Under the pieces are notes generated by a model, which saw nothing but the letters and a program-made list of their open reading frames with translations, did not search any database and was not told where the DNA came from. This document shows, piece after piece, positions 10,070 through 12,831 of a stretch of 12,831 nucleotides of DNA. Position 1 is the first letter of the stretch; the number at the start of each line of letters is the position of its first letter. Origin of the DNA: Conidiobolus incongruus B7586 (Eukaryota; Entomophthoromycota; Entomophthoromycetes; Entomophthorales; Conidiobolaceae); the NCBI GenBank assembly GCA_000697335.1, contig JNEM01010057.1, forward strand, positions 1 through 12,831, read 5' to 3'. The translations under genes were made by a program, and so were the position numbers.

Positions 10070-10156
10070 CCAATCAGATTCAAGTGGGAGTTTCATTCCT
10101 AGCCAGTGACTGTTTAACTATTGCTCAAATCAATCAACATCAAAAAATGGCCCAAT
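10070..10156 (+). promoter_or_regulatory. Two distal CCAAT boxes of the GATA gene
   Basis: CCAATCAG at 10070-10077 and CCAATAAGG from 10152 are both on the plus strand. The first has the extended form favoured by NF-Y/HAP. It also lies partly in a 9-bp inverted repeat, CTGAGCCAA (10065-10073) with TTGGCTCAG (10169-10177). Together with the pair at 10209-10234 they give four CCAAT boxes in about 165 bp. A GATAAG word (10034-10039) just upstream could be a GATA-factor site. Confidence 0.55.
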
Positions 10157-10208
10157 AAGGAATAATTGTTGGCTCAGAGTGAGATGGATTGATCTCCCCC
10201 ATTTTTCT

Positions 10209-10234
10209 ACCAATCAGCGTCTATTCTGATTGGT
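10209..10234. promoter_or_regulatory. Paired inverted CCAAT boxes upstream of the GATA gene
   Basis: ACCAATCAG (10209-10217) and CTGATTGGT (10226-10234) are exact reverse complements separated by 8 bases, so two extended CCAAT boxes face each other 19 bp apart, close to two helical turns. They lie 70-95 bp upstream of the TATA box, a typical place for CCAAT-binding complexes. The same CCAATCAG octamer recurs at 10070-10077. Confidence 0.6.
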
Positions 10235-10242
10235 TGATTTTA

Positions 10243-10248
10243 ACCCCT
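10243..10248 (-). promoter_or_regulatory. AGGGGT (STRE-like) motif, proximal copy
   Basis: ACCCCT on the plus strand in TTAACCCCTAG, read on the minus strand as AGGGGTTAA. It sits between the CCAAT pair and the TATA box. Its AGGGGTT core equals the arms of the inverted repeat in the receptor promoter. Confidence 0.35.
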
Positions 10249-10303
10249 AGATCATTTTATGGTAATTTATGTTAGGTTAATAACCTTCAAGTTTCAAATT
10301 TGA

Positions 10304-10310
10304 TATAAAA
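10304..10310 (+). promoter_or_regulatory. TATA box of the GATA gene
   Basis: TATAAAA in the context TTTGATATAAAACCC. Transcription would be expected to start about 25-40 bases downstream, near 10330-10350, leaving a pyrimidine-rich leader of about 50-70 bases before the ATG at 10401. This spacing argues against any protein start upstream of 10401. Confidence 0.6.
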
Positions 10311-10400
10311 CCCTGGACTTTCCCACTCTTGACCCTTATTTTCCTTTTTTTCTGTGAACCAGCTCAAATTATTTTGATCTCTCATTATCTTCCTTTTTTC

Positions 10401-11600
10401 ATGTCTGAACTTTTTTCATTGACTGATCAACCAAGTATATTTGATTCTAACATGAGCCAACTATCTCCAGCACATTCTCTTGGTGATTCTATTGAGCTAG
10501 TTACTCCCTCTGATTCTTCAATTGATTCCAGCCATGATCTCATCAGCAAGATCGAAAACAGCATATGCCATATTCAGATTCCATCACACACAGATATCAG
10601 CTATGCTCCTGCTAATAAGACTCTAAAAAACTCATCTCAGTACCTTGATTACATTCAACAACAACCTGATCAAGTCTCGCATCACCACCCTTGGTGGATT
10701 TTGGATAACTCGTCTCCTCTCTATCTTTCATTACTCAACAGTACTATCTTAAGGCATAACGCATATGTTTCTAAGCGCAATTCTCGCCCGAAAATTGATA
10801 ATATTATTGATCACGAAGAACGAAAAAAGAGAAAGATTACTAAACTTCAGACACTAATTAAATCCAAAGCCACCTCCACATCCGAAAGGAAGCATTATAT
10901 CAAGATCTTGCATTCTCTTGATCCTCAAGCAGTTACCCCCCTTAAGTCTAATAAGCAATCTCGCAAAGATAATCGTAATAATAAAGGTCAGTTCAAATCA
11001 GGCCATACTCATTTCAATCATCGTTCCATATATTCCACCAATTCTGATTCAAACATGAATATAAATCAGGAGGAGCATTTTTCATCTTTAGCGAAAGGTT
11101 CAAACACTCACAGACGCTTTAGTTCGTCATCTAAGAAATCATCCAAGCTACATAAGAAGCCATTAGGTTCTGCTATCAGCCTTCAGCGAAGATCAACACC
11201 TTCTGATGATGAGAATCGACCTCCAAAGCAGTGTGCATCGTGCGGAACCAAATACTCCCCTGCTTGGAGACCTAGTATTGAACATGGATTAATGCTGTGT
11301 AATTCATGTGGCTTAAGGCTTAAGAAAACAAACCAATTCTGCAACATCTGTCTCTATATTCCATTGAAGGTTGAGTTGGTAGGTAAGAGAAAGGACAAAA
11401 TAGGAATCTGCAAGAAATGTCATTATGATCACTCTCAACCCGATCCTATTAAACGACAAAAGGTCCTTGATAACATTAAGCGACAGAAGCGTAGCGAACC
11501 TATGCTTTCCCATCCCTTTCCCCATAAAGTACTTGATGAAAATTTGTCTAATAATCCTACAGAAGCAGTCAGTCAGCTTCCTTCCCCAGAGCATGTATAG
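10401..11600 (+). CDS. GATA-type zinc-finger transcription factor with a second Cys4 motif
   Basis: A 399-residue nuclear protein expected to bind GATA sequences. Residues 1-60 are rich in Ser, Thr and Asp and may form an activation region. A basic, helix-prone stretch covers about 138-170 (RKKRK at 141-145), followed by Ser/Asn-rich linkers and a basic patch (238-253). The GATA finger has C278, C281, C300 and C303 (CX2CX18CX2C) with AWRP and [11 protein letters not shown], as in fungal members. Directly after it, C314, C317, C337 and C340 form CX2CX19CX2C, a likely second zinc site; as I recall, a similar extension follows the finger in Ash1-like fungal factors. A basic tail (351-364) could serve as nuclear signal and DNA contact. 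The frame stays open to 10329, but that codon is TTG; 10401 is the first ATG after the TATA box. Its context is weak (T at -3), while the next in-frame ATG (10452, residue 18) has A at -3. Target genes are unknown. Confidence 0.92.
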   Translation: MSELFSLTDQPSIFDSNMSQLSPAHSLGDSIELVTPSDSSIDSSHDLISKIENSICHIQIPSHTDISYAPANKTLKNSSQYLDYIQQQPDQVSHHHPWWILDNSSPLYLSLLNSTILRHNAYVSKRNSRPKIDNIIDHEERKKRKITKLQTLIKSKATSTSERKHYIKILHSLDPQAVTPLKSNKQSRKDNRNNKGQFKSGHTHFNHRSIYSTNSDSNMNINQEEHFSSLAKGSNTHRRFSSSSKKSSKLHKKPLGSAISLQRRSTPSDDENRPPKQCASCGTKYSPAWRPSIEHGLMLCNSCGLRLKKTNQFCNICLYIPLKVELVGKRKDKIGICKKCHYDHSQPDPIKRQKVLDNIKRQKRSEPMLSHPFPHKVLDENLSNNPTEAVSQLPSPEHV

Positions 11601-12831
11601 TTAGCTATCTTTCAATCTTGTTCCAATCTCCTTTCGCTCTACTTCATTGTATTATTTGTATTTTTAACCAATAATCTCATATATCATTTAGCTGCAATAT
11701 AAAAAACAAATTCATTTTAATCAACTCATTTAGATCAAACTCTTGGATTACGCGTCTGATGATTTCATCAACTCAATAAAAAGGAATTTTTCATTCTTTC
11801 ATATTACATTCTCTATCATTGATTTTCAATAATAATCATTTATTTTTAATACTAAAATATAGTTCAAGGCAATTATTACTGCTGATATATCATATCTTGA
11901 GTAATTTTTATGAATCAATGTATTATACATATATCTTTGCAATCATCGAATTTCTAATAAACAAAATTTAACCAAACTTTCACTAGTCTCTGATTTTAAT
12001 ATCTTGTATAAATTTTTCAGTTATATTTACTAATTATTTAAGAACTAATATTATCAATATTTCTGAAGTTTAAATTATTATATACCCCATAACATTATTC
12101 AGATGGTTGGCTTAATTTGTATTAATTACCTTTCAATTGATTATCCCCTTCTAGTTTTAATTAAATTAAGATTTACCATATATTTACCATTTAACCATAA
12201 TATGACATTATATACCTTAAATAATTGGATGATGATAAAAATCAGTTTATTAAAATTTTACATAAAAAATAATTATGATGATATATTTAAAACATATAAT
12301 TTTTACAAATACATACCTAACACTTTACAATATATATTTACCAATTTGGCAATATGGTTCCAATGCAAGATAATTATACATCTTAGGTTTAATTTTAAAT
12401 TTTGCAATTATTCAATAATCAGAGTTAAGAATATATTAATTTAACAAATTTTTTAAGAGTTTGGAGATAAATTACAGATCTGATTTATTTAATAATCAAT
12501 AAAATATATTAAAATAAGAATCAGAGATTGTCTTTATAAAACCATATCATATATTTGATTTATAAATAAAAAATTATTTTATTATATATAGTTTAGGAAA
12601 AAATTATAAAAGTTATTGATATAGTTAGAGAAATTAGTTTTTATTATGGCTTTTTGTTATTTTAATAGTTAACATATTAATTTTTGTTTCAACTTTATTA
12701 AGAAATATTTTATTTAATTTTTACATAAATTAAATTTTAAATTAATTTTTTTGTAATTTTTATAAAATTTAAAAAATATAAATAATTATATAATAATTTT
12801 TTATTTTAAGGATAAATTTAATAATTAAAAT
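11601..12831. other. 3' flank of the GATA gene and AT-rich right edge
   Basis: The first part is the probable 3' UTR of the GATA gene. Beyond about 11800 nothing coding is supported. The open stretch at 12103-12444 starts with ATG, but its product is mostly Ile, Leu, Asn, Lys, Phe and Tyr with no recognisable motif. Base composition falls toward the right edge: I count 4 G or C in the last 111 bases. No gene of the next locus enters the window. Confidence 0.65.
11775..11780 (+). terminator. Possible polyadenylation signal of the GATA gene
   Basis: AATAAA in the context CTCAATAAAAAGG lies 175 bases after the GATA stop codon and is the first exact match downstream. The intervening 3' flank is pyrimidine-rich. 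In AT-rich DNA this hexamer occurs often by chance, so the call is tentative. Confidence 0.35.

Noticed and set aside
11313-11594. 93-codon minus-strand frame opposite the GATA gene
   Set aside because: Lies wholly inside the GATA coding region on the other strand; a shadow of the real gene.
12103-12444. 113-codon plus-strand open frame starting with ATG
   Set aside because: The product is dominated by Ile, Leu, Asn, Lys, Phe and Tyr with no motif or family likeness, and the DNA is as AT-rich as its surroundings; long frames arise by chance only when stops happen to be missing.

Overview
The window reads as nuclear DNA of an early-diverging fungus with a very AT-rich genome. Three clear protein-coding genes, each a single uninterrupted exon, sit in long stretches of A/T-dominated DNA. 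Their products are a fungal-type seven-helix receptor, a mitochondrial complex I subunit (NDUFA13/GRIM-19) and a fungal GATA zinc-finger factor. Complex I rules out anaerobic fungi and yeasts that have lost it. The composition and the receptor type would suit Entomophthoromycotina (Conidiobolus-like), but this assignment is inference and cannot be proven from the window.

Layout. 1-2374: gene-free, AT-rich. 2375-3763 (minus): seven-transmembrane receptor, with a compact promoter to its right holding a TATA box, three CCAAT boxes and two AGGGGT motifs (3898-3998). 4000-6523: gene-free, ending in the NDUFA13 upstream region with a 7-bp tandem repeat and a palindromic CArG box. 6524-6886 (plus): NDUFA13. 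6887-9990: gene-free, with pyrimidine-rich DNA just after NDUFA13. 10000-10310: promoter of the third gene, with CCAAT boxes, AGGGGT motifs and a TATA box. 10401-11600 (plus): GATA-type factor with a second four-cysteine motif after the GATA finger. 11601-12831: its 3' flank, then DNA that becomes almost pure A/T at the right edge.

The three genes show no shared pathway and are not an operon. The receptor and the GATA gene have similar promoter design: clustered CCAAT boxes, AGGGGT motifs on both strands, and a TATA box. The complex I gene looks different (one CCAAT box, a CArG palindrome, no clear TATA box). The long open frame over the GATA gene can be extended leftward to 10329, but that codon is TTG; the first ATG, at 10401, is the better start.

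I see no convincing new multi-gene system, CRISPR array, tRNA, rRNA or transposon. The best leads are the regulatory architecture and the double zinc site of the GATA protein.
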